A DNA stretch of 64,000 nucleotides from Chiridota heheva (taxonomy: Eukaryota > Echinodermata > Holothuroidea > Apodida > Chiridotidae). The stretch lies in contig JAIGNY010000476.1 of the NCBI GenBank assembly GCA_020152595.1, positions 1,109,001 through 1,173,000 on the forward strand, in the 5' to 3' direction. The notes beneath the pieces are model-generated. The model was not told the DNA's origin and did no database searches. It saw only the letters and a program-made list of their open reading frames with translations. The position numbers and the translations under genes were made by a program. Of this stretch, positions 46,394-58,348 are shown piece after piece (the stretch's first letter is position 1; each line of letters begins with the position of its first letter).

Positions 46394-49300
46394 TCATAGT
46401 ATATTCAAAGGCGAAGATTGTGGATTTTGGCAGTGCTCTGTGCATAAACATCCTCGAGTGCAGGGAACTTTCATGGAAGTACACTTGCATCTGCGTGTTG
46501 CACACCGCAAACCCTGGAAAGGACAACTGCATGATTTAAGTTCTGGCCACGTTTCTAGCATTGGGTCCACTGTGAGAAGGCGCGGTTTCAGGATTCCATC
46601 TATTGTAAGAAACCAGCCGCCCTCCTCTGGAGATGGTAGTGATGGATTTTGTTCAAGAGCCATCTCCCATACATATGGCTGGTAATGGGCTCTTCTAATG
46701 TGCAGATGTAAAGCATCTGCAGTAGGTGGTAGTAACTCAACACTTTTTTTCACCTTGTGAAAAAATGCACTTCTGATTTCTTGTATTTTACTTGATTCAG
46801 TAGATGGATCATACAATTTGCAAACAAATGCTTCCGCATCAGACATAGCCTTTTTATCAAGAACTTAACTTCACCTAACCGCTCAAGCAGTTGTGGGTGC
46901 TTTACAAATTCCTTCCACGCCGATTTTTTGCCTTTTTTTAAGCAAATTGGCTCGTTGTGTCACTGCCTGTAAGGGCATGAAATGCAAGCAATGATGCTCT
47001 TGCCTTGTTATCAATTTGGATTTGATGAACAGGAATGAAAGATTGTTTTTTTGCTGTCCCCCCTTGCATCCACACTTGTTGACATAGGTTGGGCATATGA
47101 TATACAAGAAGCACCAACACATCAGTATCACGGCATACAATATTAAGTAGTTGAAATCCTGAGTTCTTTGCATCTTGAGCATGAAGTAGGATACGCGTGT
47201 CAGCCTCCTCGTGGTTTGATTGCAGATTTGACACATCTCTGCCAGACGAAGACCATGCCTCATCTGAGTTTAAGAAACCACCGCCAAGAACCAGCTCCTT
47301 GTTGGGATCTTCACAGGGATGATTTATCATTTGTGTGCAGAAAAAGTTTGCTAGGCTTTCTTTGTTTTTCCCAAATGTAATGAATTTTTCCCAGTTGCCA
47401 ATTTTCTGATCTCTGCTGGTTACTCTGGTTTCTATCCCCTTGTTTTTTCCACCTTGCACGCTTGTTTCGTGTACCACCTTTAATGGAGTCGTCCAGATAT
47501 CGATCAAAAACAATGTCCACCCTGTTGCATGTCTCAGAAAAATGTTTGTAAATTGACTTTCGAAAGTTGTCACACCATTCACCAAAGTTTTTTGCTCCTA
47601 TATGATTGCCAAGAGACTAAATTACTGCCATAGCATCCACAATAGTACATGTAGGACTGTTGCTGACTGGTGGTAGATTCTGAGCTTTACCTTGATCTAA
47701 TATTTTGCCTAGATCTGATTTACTTGATGGATATCTCAGCTTTTTATCAACAGTTGCTATTGATAAAGGCACAGGTGAGAGTTCACGTTACAGCAACCCA
47801 TCTACATCAACTTCACGTCCAGCATCTAATGCAACAATCACTTGACGTAAAAGATTGATGCGTGCCTTGGTAGTGGTTGTTTTTACTTTATCCACATTTA
47901 CAGTATGACTGTACATTGGACCAAACGTGTTAAGTTTCTGTCTTTTGATTTTATCATGGAACTTTGTTGTCTCTTTGATGAGTCTGTCATTCACAAAGTC
48001 GTGTATTAACTTCTTTCCTGTTTTCTCTGCTTTCACAAAGTCATTCTTCACATCAGTACTGGCAACATCTCCTGTGGTGATTGATATCAGGTCTGGCGAA
48101 TCATTGGAAAATACATCAAAGCCTTCAAATTCTTGAACAAGTTGTGTGATATCTTTTTGATCTCTTTCCATTCGCTTAGGTCCCAGATCTTTATGTTGCA
48201 AATCTGTCTCATTCGCCACATGATACATTTTCTTTGTGTCTTCGGCGAGCTGAGCCCGTTCATTGTATGTAAGACACCAACGTTCTCGTGCTGAATCTGT
48301 GCGGGTGATGCCAACTAAACCACCGGCAACTTTGCCCCGTTTGTTGATATGCTCAAGTGCTTGGCCATCAGGGATTTGATTGAATCTTTGTGAAGTTTCT
48401 TTAGTACCGAAGTCACCATCTGCAAAGCCTTGGTAAACCTCTGGTGCTGTCTCCTGTAGCATCTTCATATCTGCTAGAAAAATCATACCCCACCTGGTGT
48501 AAATAACATGGTCAAAGAGAGCAAACCAGGGTAATATTTCAGCTAGTGATGAAAGGTATAGCGCCCAGTCTCCATCTCGAAGAGCACGGGTAAATCTCAG
48601 AAGAATAGTAACAAGATACATATACTTCCACCAAAATTGGAATGTTGTTAGGTCCTTGTGGTCAGCATCAAATTCATCAAGAAGTGTTGATATGGGTACA
48701 ATATCTCCAATGAATAATGCCAGTGTCGATTTTATTTGCTCATCATCATATTTGGAAAACCCTTCAATACTCTTCCCTGCTGTTTCTCTCAACTTGCTTC
48801 CTAACTCCTTCTCATTCTCTTGTGCCCAATCAATAAACTTTGGCCAAAGAATTGTCCAAAGTGCTTCAAGTGCAAGTTTATGTGCACGTATAACTTTTTT
48901 CCACACCTCTCCTTTGAGAATATTCTCTGTTGTGTTTTCTCCAAATACTCCACTCTCTACCTGTATATCATTGAGACCAGCTCCTTGCATGAACTGACCA
49001 ATCACTTTTGAAAAATTCATCTGTGTGTGTGGAAGCCTCCTAACATGATAACAAAATCTTTGCAATCTTCCAACTTCTCCCATTGAAGCATTTTAGCTTT
49101 GTTGTAGAGTGCTTCATCAAAGGTAATTATTGTGTATGTTGCATTTAGTTTCTTTGTCATTGCTTGACATTTTATCATCACTGTCCAAATCGTGTCATAA
49201 TCATCAGCAGGAGCATTGATTATTGGAAAAGGCCCAACTTCAGTTTGTGGCAACTTATTCTTTAACACTTTCTGGTTGAATCCACTCCAGCAGTCCAGGC

Positions 49301-51235
49301 AGGTTCTTGTTGGTTTTCCTGATTTTCTTGTCGCAAAAGAATCCATGTCATGTCCATGCAGAATGCTTTGGCTATCGTTTCCTTGTCTGGGTCGTACCAA
49401 GTGAGCTGTACATCTTTTGGCATCACTGGTCCTAGTTTGGCTGCAAGCATGTTTGAGTTTTAAAGCTCACTCATTTCTGATGGAAGACTTGTTTTGGATC
49501 TGTTGGATCTTAGCTCAACATTTATTTCTCTTTTTGGCTCATTTGGTGCTTTTTTGCGAAGAGCCACATATTGTGTTGCATAAAAAGTGTCCATACCACT
49601 GAGTGTTTCTTCATTGATATCGATATTGTCGTCTGCATAACGGACATATCCACAATTTTCCCAAGTGGTAAAATTACGTGGTATCATCACTTTTCTATGG
49701 CCATTGTAACGCTGAAGAGCATCATCGGCAATGGCTTTGTCAATCTGAATAACATGCTCATAGCTGATAGAATGACCTGTTGCATGGAGAAATTTTATGA
49801 GCCCTTTTGACCTCGTGGCCTGGTGAATAGTAACGCCAAGGCCGATATGCTTTGGTGTTAGTTTCTGCCCTTCAGAAGCAAGAAAAATGATGTCTTGACA
49901 AATACTGAGAATTTTCGTTCTAAGAGCATTTTTCTTTTGACTCTCATTTTCAACATCAAACACATCTTCATTGCAGAGAAGACGAATAAGAAAGTAAACA
50001 TTATCTGGCACCACCATCTGCGCATGCTCCTCATCAATTCCTCCAACGAAGTCATGACTAGCTGTAGCTTCAATGTCCCGACGTAGTTTTACAGCCACTT
50101 TAAAAATCCTGCTTAAAATATCAGTGTCGTCATTTTCTGCTTGGTTACTCATAGAAGCCTCACAAACATCTAGTCCTTGCACCTCTGTTATATCTTCTAC
50201 AAATCTTTCCATAGCCATATCTTGAGCCAAAGAAGGACAGACTAGCTGCGGATCTGTAGCACACAAGGTTTGAACAAAAATCACATTATCCCTAAGATAC
50301 CTCTGTATTTTCTCCTTGAACCTATTACTTCTGTAAACTTCTGAAACCATTGCAAAATCTGTGAGAAGCATATAAGAATATTGTTCCCAAATGCTTGTTA
50401 ATGTATAAATGTGTCCTTGAGCAACACTTTTTTCAAGATCAGCCATTACATTTTCAAAGCAAATTGTTTCGGGAATGTTATCTTGGTTTTCTTTAAGCTT
50501 ACTGTGCTTCTTCAAAATACATGTATAACAATTCAAATGATACTTGGCCTCTGCAGCTATAAGATTATGTACTCCAGCTAATCTGTGTCTCATTACGCTA
50601 TCAAACTGAGCGAGGGTCAGGATTTTTCTGATGTTGGGAAAGTCTGAACTTGACGTAAATGAAAGTAAGGTATATCGTCCTGGCAGTACATGCACTTGTT
50701 CCAGTCTACAGAAGGCAGCGATAATCTTCTCGATCTTGGTGAATTTCATCCATCTTCCAGGGGACTTGACTCTCCAGATGAAATGGTAATATTTCGCTGA
50801 CCTTTGCTCTTGAGACGATTGATGTAAACTTGGTTTGTAAATACGTTATAGCAGGGTCTATGCCAAAGAACATTTTTGTCAGTTTCCCGTAGGTTGACTA
50901 TTTTCAAACGGCCTAGTGCGTCTATAAACTTAGTGTCATTGTATTTCTCTCTTTCCAGGGCACTTTCAATTACTCGGGTAATTCCTTCTGGTGTAGCCGC
51001 TGACAAAGGATGTTTTTTTCTTAGAGAGCCTAACCTCTTGACACAAGATGCAATTTTCCCACTCAATTTCAGACTCTGTCACTCTTTTTCTGATTAAAGC
51101 TGTAGACTCCAGCTTAATAATTCTGGAGGGAAAGTTGAAAGATGTTTTACTCCCTTTGTAAGAAACCAAACTGATGTATTTTGTCAAATGTAGGATACAT
51201 ATGCAATCATAAGATTTAACAAGGCACTGGTCCAT
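46394..51235 (-). pseudogene. Transposase of the large DNA transposon, frame-broken
   Basis: Order on the minus strand: an N-terminal CILCQE Cys pair and WHRPCYNVF (50746-51235). A 429-residue open segment follows (49460-50749) with VHNLIAAEAKYHLNCYTC, HIGLGVTIHQATRSKG and LHATGHSISYEHV. Next is a segment with TYTIITFDEALYNKA and LGGFHT (49017-49450). A 431-residue segment follows (47788-49083) with QMNFSKVIGQFMQGAGL, ALRDGDWALYL, YTRWGMIFLADM and GGLVGITRT. Then comes a nuclease-like segment (46938-47585): EEADTRILLHA, CRDTDVLVLL, FHALTGSDTTS, with GKKSAWKEF in the next frame. The C-terminus (46394-46846) holds LPPTADALHLHIRRAHYQ and a Cys-rich tail (CSC..GLRCATRRCKC..PCTRGCLC). I recognise this as a repeat-borne invertebrate family often annotated as uncharacterised. 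At least five frame breaks, several in simple runs. Confidence 0.8.
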
Positions 51236-52221
51236 GGGTTAAACCAATGAAAAATTGAGTGGTATTAAAATGATTTTGAAAAGCTTATTAGAACAAAAAT
51301 AAAAAGGAGGACAGGGATACAAATTTCAGACAAATACAAGTTGTTATTGCCCAGTCGTACCTCTATCTATAACATACACTCAGTCCCTCCCCTCCATGAA
51401 ACCTTTGTTAAAGTAACATACTAACCAAATGTAAGATATTTTGAAAACATGTTCAAACAAACGGCCATGTACAATTTCTAAGGTGTATATACTCATTGCT
51501 GGCAGTTTGCTAGTAAATCTAACATTGTCAGATTAAATTAAATTGTAGTTAGGTCTCGGATTATTGTCTTAAGGTAAATCAGGCATGCATTTGATGGTAA
51601 TCTCCTACTTAATGCAAATTTATATGAATACAGTTATATTCTTAAGTATTTTACATTTGTCGTGGAGCTGATATATGTAGGTACAAACAATAACACTGAA
51701 CATGATGTTTTACCTTGTTAGCGAATAATTTCGATCTGAACATACATAAAACATATTTTCTATATTCATTTGACATGTTTAACAAACCTAGCCTTGCACC
51801 TATCTTTAAAAATGCAGATATCTTACCTCTATTTTGCATTAATCTTGATAGCACATGTGTGTGACATATATTACTGCAGCAGTGCTAAAATGTCTGTCAC
51901 ATGGTTGCCAGATGCATCTGATATAAAACTATCAAAATTTTGCAAACTTAGGAGTCAATTAAATTGGTTGGAAAATTGTTCAGTTAGAAGTAAAAATTGA
52001 AAATATATTTTTATATTATTTCTGACAATTTATTATGGCGGCCATTTTGATTTTCTTAATCGCCATTTTGTTTTTCTAACTGATCGCCATTTTTAAATAA
52101 ATGAGAAACATCTAAAATGGTCTTATAAAGTCATCTACCATAGAAAAGCTCACATAATACCCACAATAGTCCTGTATCTAACGTAAAAGTTGAGAGAATC
52201 TATATATACTATGTTCAATAA

Positions 52222-52394
52222 GACGACCATTTTGAAATTCAAAATGGCGGCCAAAGAAAAAAAATAGAAATGGAAACAGGTATTTTTGTAATCTCCTATA
52301 CCTATTTTATCTATATGGACCTGTTTCCAGCTTGTACCCAAAATGTTTAGCAAACCGATATAGAAGCATCTTTTTGCTATTTGCAACCAGACTA
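52222..52394. repeat. Right terminal inverted repeat
   Basis: Inverse of the left end, with substitutions and a few short gaps. The tip is ATTTGCAACCAGACTA, followed directly by the TTA duplication. Confidence 0.85.
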
Positions 52395-52399
52395 TTATA

Positions 52400-53760
52400 C
52401 CATCTGTCAGTCTGTCAGTAGAACCGTGAGATTAGTTGGTAAATTTACAAGCTGGTCGGTAATCTCTTTCTATGTACACCGACATATCTACTTAAAGGAC
52501 TATGGACAGCTAGCAGATTTAAGATATGTGAAATTCCGAGTAAACAGTCTTTACAATTTGTAAAAAGCTTATTTAAAGAAATATTTCGATGGATTTTCAT
52601 TTTTTCATAAATGATAAAGACAAATATCAGAAAAAAGTGCCGAACACAACCATGTCAACATCTTATTCCGTTTAGAAGTTACGAAAGTGGGCAACATCTG
52701 TGATGTCATAGAGACAATTTCAACAAAACATCTTTTTGTATTTCTTTAAAACTGATTTGGATTTTTTTTATTGTTGTAAATGTGATGTACACCAAGAAAA
52801 AAACAAAATGTTTTCTTGTAAATGATATAATCCACCCTATCTCTCTTATGAACCGAAAATGCAGTTCTATAATGTAAAAAAAAAAGTGTGATTAAATTAA
52901 TAAGAAATACATAAAAACTGTGCTGGAATTGACTTGATGACATCACCAAGCTGACAGACATATACAGTACGAGGTGTTTTTAAGAACATTTCTCTACTCT
53001 TTAAATTGTTATAACTTCTAAATGGAATAAGATATTAACGTAGTTTTTTTTCACAACTTTGTTTCTATAAATATTCTCTATCATATATGAAAAAATGAAA
53101 ATCTATGGAAATATTCCTTTAATGTTCAAGTTATGACGAAACAAAGTTTCAAGATTTGTTCATTTGTGCAGAAATTGTGATGTAGTATATGAGGAACACA
53201 CAATCTTTATGTAGTTCTTTAAATTCTGTTCTTCAAATTCAGCTACTTGTGAATTTCAGAATGTCTGTTCTAGACTCATGATGATTTGGGGTATGACCAA
53301 GTTCTGAAAGCAGTTGTCTGAAGTCAACTGCTATTATTATAAACAACATTGACAGAGGAATAAAAACAAAGGCTTTACAAAAGTTGAAAGATTTAAGTTC
53401 CCTTTGATATATATGGTATTGCGCAATAACAGCTAAAACTTGAAGATACAGTAACTGTAAATTGGTCAATTTTTAATTAATTTTGATGTAGTTTTTTGCT
53501 ATTTTATGGTTTAAACCATATATTAAACAAATTAAGCATATGTTGCCTGTATTTGTACAAAGTCGTTTAAAAAATGAAACAGAAAGCTCGCATTAAAAAA
53601 TTGCTGTGGGAAAAATTGTACGTAAAATGAAAAAGAAAATAATGTAATTATAAAAAAGGCACCAATAAGTTGTGTCTACATCTATGTTACTGATCAAATA
53701 TTCAACGTTTATAGTTTGATAACCCATGATAAGAATTTCTTATTGAATGAGCTAAGCTGC
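52400..53760. other. Non-coding stretch between the two DNA transposons
   Basis: AT-rich; only short open frames and no recognisable repeat boundary. Confidence 0.4.
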
Positions 53761-53769
53761 TTCTATTTG

Positions 53770-55512
53770 CGCGTAGAAACCCATGTAAGACTCATCTTTT
53801 CTCAGCCGCTCCAGACTGCGAGATACTAAATCTGATTGATGGTTTCTTGAGCGGTTGTGTTTTCCCCCTAAAATGTTGCTGACAGTTGTTCTGTACCTGA
53901 ATTATTAAATGTGAGAACGTCAAGCCGAAGTAAGCGCTAAACTTATCCATCTTTGCAAGTAATCCACCAGCCTTGCGTCCTGGTTAATCAGGGTTTCTAG
54001 CATTGATTTCCTCCAATGTTTGGCAAAGAATTGCATAGTTGGCTACAACAGCCTGAATTGTTCCTGTGCGAACTGTCCACCTCGTGGGGGCATAGCGGTT
54101 TCAAACCAGGGAAACATAGAGTTAACTGAGCCTGTATAGCATGTATAGTTTGAAAAACTGTTGTTTGCTTTAGTGAATTAAGTATGAGACTTCCATGACT
54201 AAGTCAAAAGCATATTTCACTGGAGCACATTCACGACCAGCTGACTGCAGGCACAGGTTGGTACAATGGGCCAAACAATGCACAAACAAGGCGGACGGAA
54301 CTTCCTTTTCAATGAGAGCTGCAAAATTATTCAGATGGTCGCTCATCTGCTCATGTTGCTGGCTCCGCCATATGCTTGCCCTCTACATTTAGAAATTGGA
54401 AGTGCAAACCTTATCAAACAGTCATTCAGTGCATTGATTAAGGTGAAAGCTCTGGTGTCAGGAACGTTGATCAACTCTAAAGGATCTTCATGAACTCCGA
54501 AGTAGTTATCAACCCATCTGATACATAAGCTCAATTGCTCCTTCCTGCTCACATCGGTAGCTTCATCTGCAATTATTGAAAAATAGTGCACACTCCTTGT
54601 ATGTATTTCACTCAGAACTTAAGTTCCCATCAGTCTGATTTGTTCGTTTATAATATCAGGTGAAAGATATTTTTTCTCTTTGATCCAAATTTCCAAATCT
54701 GGACACTCTTCACTTCTTACCTGGAGTAGTTGTTTTAAGTTTCCATTAATATTTTTAGGACCCTGATTGATAGTCCCTGTTTTGTCAAGAACTTCAGTGA
54801 CAAAAGCTGCTTTGACATCATGTTCCTATGCAGGTTCGGATTGGACTTTTCTTGTTTTAATAGGAGTGAGTGCACATATCTCTGTTCATTCTATTTTCAG
54901 AACTGCCTCTCTGTGACCTTCAGATTGGGCATGTTGATTGAACTTGTCCAGGGCCTTTTTCAATTTTCAAAACCAGCAATAACGAATGAATCTTCCCCTT
55001 TTTGTGTTAATCCTAGTAGCTTATGGGCACTATAATACATGCAGAAAATACAACAGACCTTATAATTTGTAGTACAAAGCGTCAACCAGCTGACCAGGAA
55101 AGCTTCCACACCAAGATGAGGAAAATTGACGAATCTTTGTTTCTTGCTTTCTTCGAGTACCTTTTAGAATTTCTGGATCTTTTGGTTGGGAATGGAGTCA
55201 ATCCTATTTTACAGCAATCAGCGGTGCATGTGTCTGGAACACAATATAATTTAAATATACGTTATCAATTTTTCATACATAAATCAAACTTTATATATAA
55301 CAAGTCCCAAAATGAATATAGTATCTAATATAGTTCTTTTTGGCTGAAATTGGCCTAAAGCACCCACCTGTCTCGCAATCTCGTGTAGCATTGGTGGCTT
55401 CTGATGGTTGTGCATCTGCAGTAGGCCTATCATCAACTGAACGGAATATTCCAAACAGTGTGATCTGTTTCCAGTTTCTTAGTTCGGGGAGGTTTAACTT
55501 CTGACATGGTTC
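53770..55512 (-). pseudogene. hAT-family transposase pseudogene (ZMYM/P52rIPK-like type)
   Basis: Minus-strand pieces in hAT order. A start-like MSEVKPPRTKKLE lies near 55510. The TTF-type finger region reads CIFCMYYSAHKLLG and AGFENWK, then FNQHAQSEGHREAVLKI in a shifted frame (about 54870-55060). KKYLSPDIINEQIRLMG (about 54640-54690) precedes the catalytic segment: HYFSIIADEATDVSRKEQL, then CIRWVDNYFGVHEDPLEL and CRGQAYGGASNMS (54343-54591). Next is VHCLAHCTNLCLQSAGRECA (about 54230-54290), then TRWTVRTGTIQAV near 54060. In-frame stops (a TAA near 54620) and several frameshifts mean it is inactive. The DEATDVS Asp-Glu pair and the HCLAH motif are typical of this hAT group. No terminal inverted repeats were identified. 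Confidence 0.82.
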
Positions 55513-55967
55513 TAAAATATAATTAACAAAATACATCATCGACATCTTTATCATTATAATCAATTTCATATATAATTTACGATGAACGGAAATACACATG
55601 CGGCCATTGTTTGTATTTCAACCAATCAGAAACTTATAACTAGTAGATAACTAGTAGATAACTGTGGAGTTACTGAGGCGACCCGTTACACACTAACTCC
55701 ATGCTCACATATAAGCCCCAGTTCTTGAACAATACCGGTAATTTGTTTTATTTGCAGCAATAACTGTATATTTTGTATTTAAAAAAAAAAAAAAAAACCC
55801 TCGTCTACAAGCCATAGTTTTGCAATAACACCATTGAAAATAAAACATTGGTAATGACTCGCTTTTCAAAATGTTGGCTTTTGATAGACCATTCCAAACA
55901 CACTAAATTTTTTTAATTGCATTTGGTCCTTTGCCGCTAACTGCTGGCACTTAAAGAATAAGTTCAG

Positions 55968-56155
55968 TGAGAGAGAGAGTTGAACACACAATTACAATGA
56001 CGGGGTCGTCGCCTGCGTATTCGGTTATGATAGTACAAATGCTATTCAGTGGTCAGGTACGACGTACGGACAGACATAACATCGACAACCAAGTCAATGT
56101 CCACGGCCTTTGATAACCAGTTGTGGTGCATTTTACCCACCCCAGGATTGAAAAG
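55968..56155 (-). mobile_element. 5'-truncated copy of the tRNA-derived SINE
   Basis: Inverse of most of 38357-38630: GAGAGAGAGAGTTGAACACA tail, CAATGACGGGGTCGTCGCCT, CATAACATCGACAACCAAGT, CCACGGCCTTTGATAACCAG, ending at CCCACCCCAGGATTGAA, within the B box. The tRNA head is missing and a foldback element follows at once. Confidence 0.85.
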
Positions 56156-56164
56156 TGGTCTTCA

Positions 56165-56674
56165 ATAGATAAACAAAATGGTGAAGAAAGCATTCAAAAT
56201 CTTATAGAAACCGTTGAGGAGTTCAAAATATTTTTAAGATTTAAAGTTTTGGTATAATTTCTGTAGAAACGACGACTGAAATCAGACTAGTTGCCGCGGC
56301 GATGTCACAGCCTCAGATTCCTGTCTTTATGTATTTTATAGAAAGTTTATTTAATTTGTTCACTAATGTGGTATATTATAGATACCCTTCCTAGATTCAG
56401 TTCGACTACTTTTTTGACATATCTGATGCTTTTTAAGCCAAAAAATCGTAGGACAAAACATGATAGAATACATAAAGATTTTGAGGAATCTGAGGCTATG
56501 ACATCACAACTAGTCTGATTTTAGTCGTTTCTACACAAATGATACCAAATTTTAAACTTAAATATCTCCTTAATGGAATAAGATTTTTGAATGTTTTCTT
56601 CACCATTTTGTTTCTTTTGAAGTCTTCTTTCATATAAGATAAACATGCTTGACCCCTGAACTAATCCTTTACTT
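56165..56674. mobile_element. Foldback (MITE-like) element, copy 3, left end missing
   Basis: Contains AAACAAAATGGTGAAGAAAG at the left and the complete right arm, with ATTTTGTTTCTTTTGAAGTC, CTTTCATATAAGAT and CTGAACTAATCCTTTA. The left tip (about 50 bp) is absent at the SINE junction. Confidence 0.75.
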
Positions 56675-56699
56675 GGTCAAACCCATAATGTTTATGAAC

Positions 56700-58140
56700 G
56701 TATGCGTTTTACTCAGACGTGCAATGAATTTTAAACGATGACAGAATGTACGAGGTGACTTAAATTTATTTCATTACATGAGATACAGGTGTAACATATT
56801 TATTTATTGCACATTGTTTTTCCTATAATTAGTGAGATTGACGTTTTCATTTGAAAATCCCTATCATGAAATGGATTGTCCCGAAAGTTTTGTCCATGAA
56901 TTTAAGCATAGAGTCTTTGGAGTGTTGGCCTTACGCTAAAAATTGTTTCCTTTAAAACGTTCCATATTCCATAACAGGATTGTACACTGTATAATATACA
57001 ATCAGACTATCGATTGATAATGTAAGTTATATTATCTGATTAATGAACTCACTAGATTTGCCGATCGGAAGTTTCGGAGAAAAATCTTCTAGCTGGCTTT
57101 CACGGTTCACCACTTGGAACTAATTTAAAGTGATAAAGTTATGTTGTACTACCATGCGCATGCGCGAGAGCCTCTGGAGTTCTAATGGGCAATCTATTGG
57201 GGTTAGAATTGTTTGTGGGACCTAGATTCAACTTTTATTTTCTTGCAGTTGTTTAATATTATTGGCTACGACAGTAAATTGCAATAATACAAATATATTC
57301 CTCTAGATTTCATTGGCGCGGGGAGGGGAGGGGGGACCAATTGTAACAAAATTGGTGATTGAAATATTGGCGTGCACGTAACCCCCTGTTCCTACGCCTA
57401 TGTGTCTGCAATTGGCTCGATAAAAATCCAATTGACTTTCCAGATTTGATCGCAAGAAATTCAATTTGAAGAAATTCGTTATACCAGGTTACAATTTCAA
57501 GTTCATGTGATACTTCATCTGTGCTGATAGTCTTGATCATAGTTAAGGGACTCTTGTCAAGCAGCGTGATTTTGTAGTCTTGTTGGTCAAACTGATTTCT
57601 GATACAATAAATGCGAACAAATCCAGGGGCGCAGATTAAGGGGTGTAGAAGAATTGGCAAATAATTCGGGAGATAGTAAGCAGGTAAGAGAGAGATTGTT
57701 GTTTCAAAATGTTGTCTAATTCTTTATTTTCCTTTATACACTTTGTGCAAAATATTGGATAGTTAATACCCCTTACCCTGGCCCGGAGGGATCCATATAT
57801 TTTATGATGTAAAGTAATAAGTACACAGCTTAATTGGTGCTATGATAAAAAAAAACTTACCCCCTCAAAATTTCAATTGGGGCCCCAATTTTCGCATTCT
57901 GGCTATACGTTTCCGGCCTTAGGAAAGTACCAGATTTACCTTTCGTACTCCAATGCACAACAATCTCCGAGTGGGTCCATGGCTGTCATTTAGCAATAAA
58001 GAAGAACCCCGTGACCTCTTCGTCTCCATTATCTTTGGTTAAATCATTCATAACAAGCGGGAAAGTCTCAGACTGGGATCCGGGTATAAAGTCATGTGCA
58101 CGGGGAGAAAAGGGGGGGGAAGGGGGAACTTCCATATGTG
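56700..58140. other. Mostly unexplained stretch; possible gene fragment at 57400-57625
   Basis: On the minus strand an open frame reads GFVRIYCIRNQFDQQ, then DYKITLLDKSPLTMIKTIST and LEIVTWYNEFLQIEF. It looks more protein-like than its surroundings, but I do not recognise it and no clean splice sites bound it. Short repeat-end words flank it (CCTACGCCTATGTG on one side, CAGGGGCGCAGATTAAG on the other). Confidence 0.25.
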
Positions 58141-58146
58141 AGGTGT

Positions 58147-58348
<202 letters not shown>

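Larger units (their letters stand above)
45536..52394 (-). mobile_element. Full-length DNA transposon (tentatively Academ-like), 6.86 kb
   Basis: Both ends start TAGTCTGGTTGCAAAT reading inward. Inverted similarity continues for about 170 bp (TGCTAAACATTTTGGGTACA, ACCTGTTTCC, GGCCGCCATTTTGAATTTC). The element is flanked by TTA on both sides (45533-45535 and 52395-52397), a 3-bp target duplication. The interior carries one transposase-type coding region on the minus strand (46394-51235), frame-broken. As I recall, Academ elements are described with 3-4 bp target duplications and an XPG-like nuclease region; the superfamily assignment is therefore inference, while the ends, duplication and coding block are directly visible. 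Confidence 0.85.
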
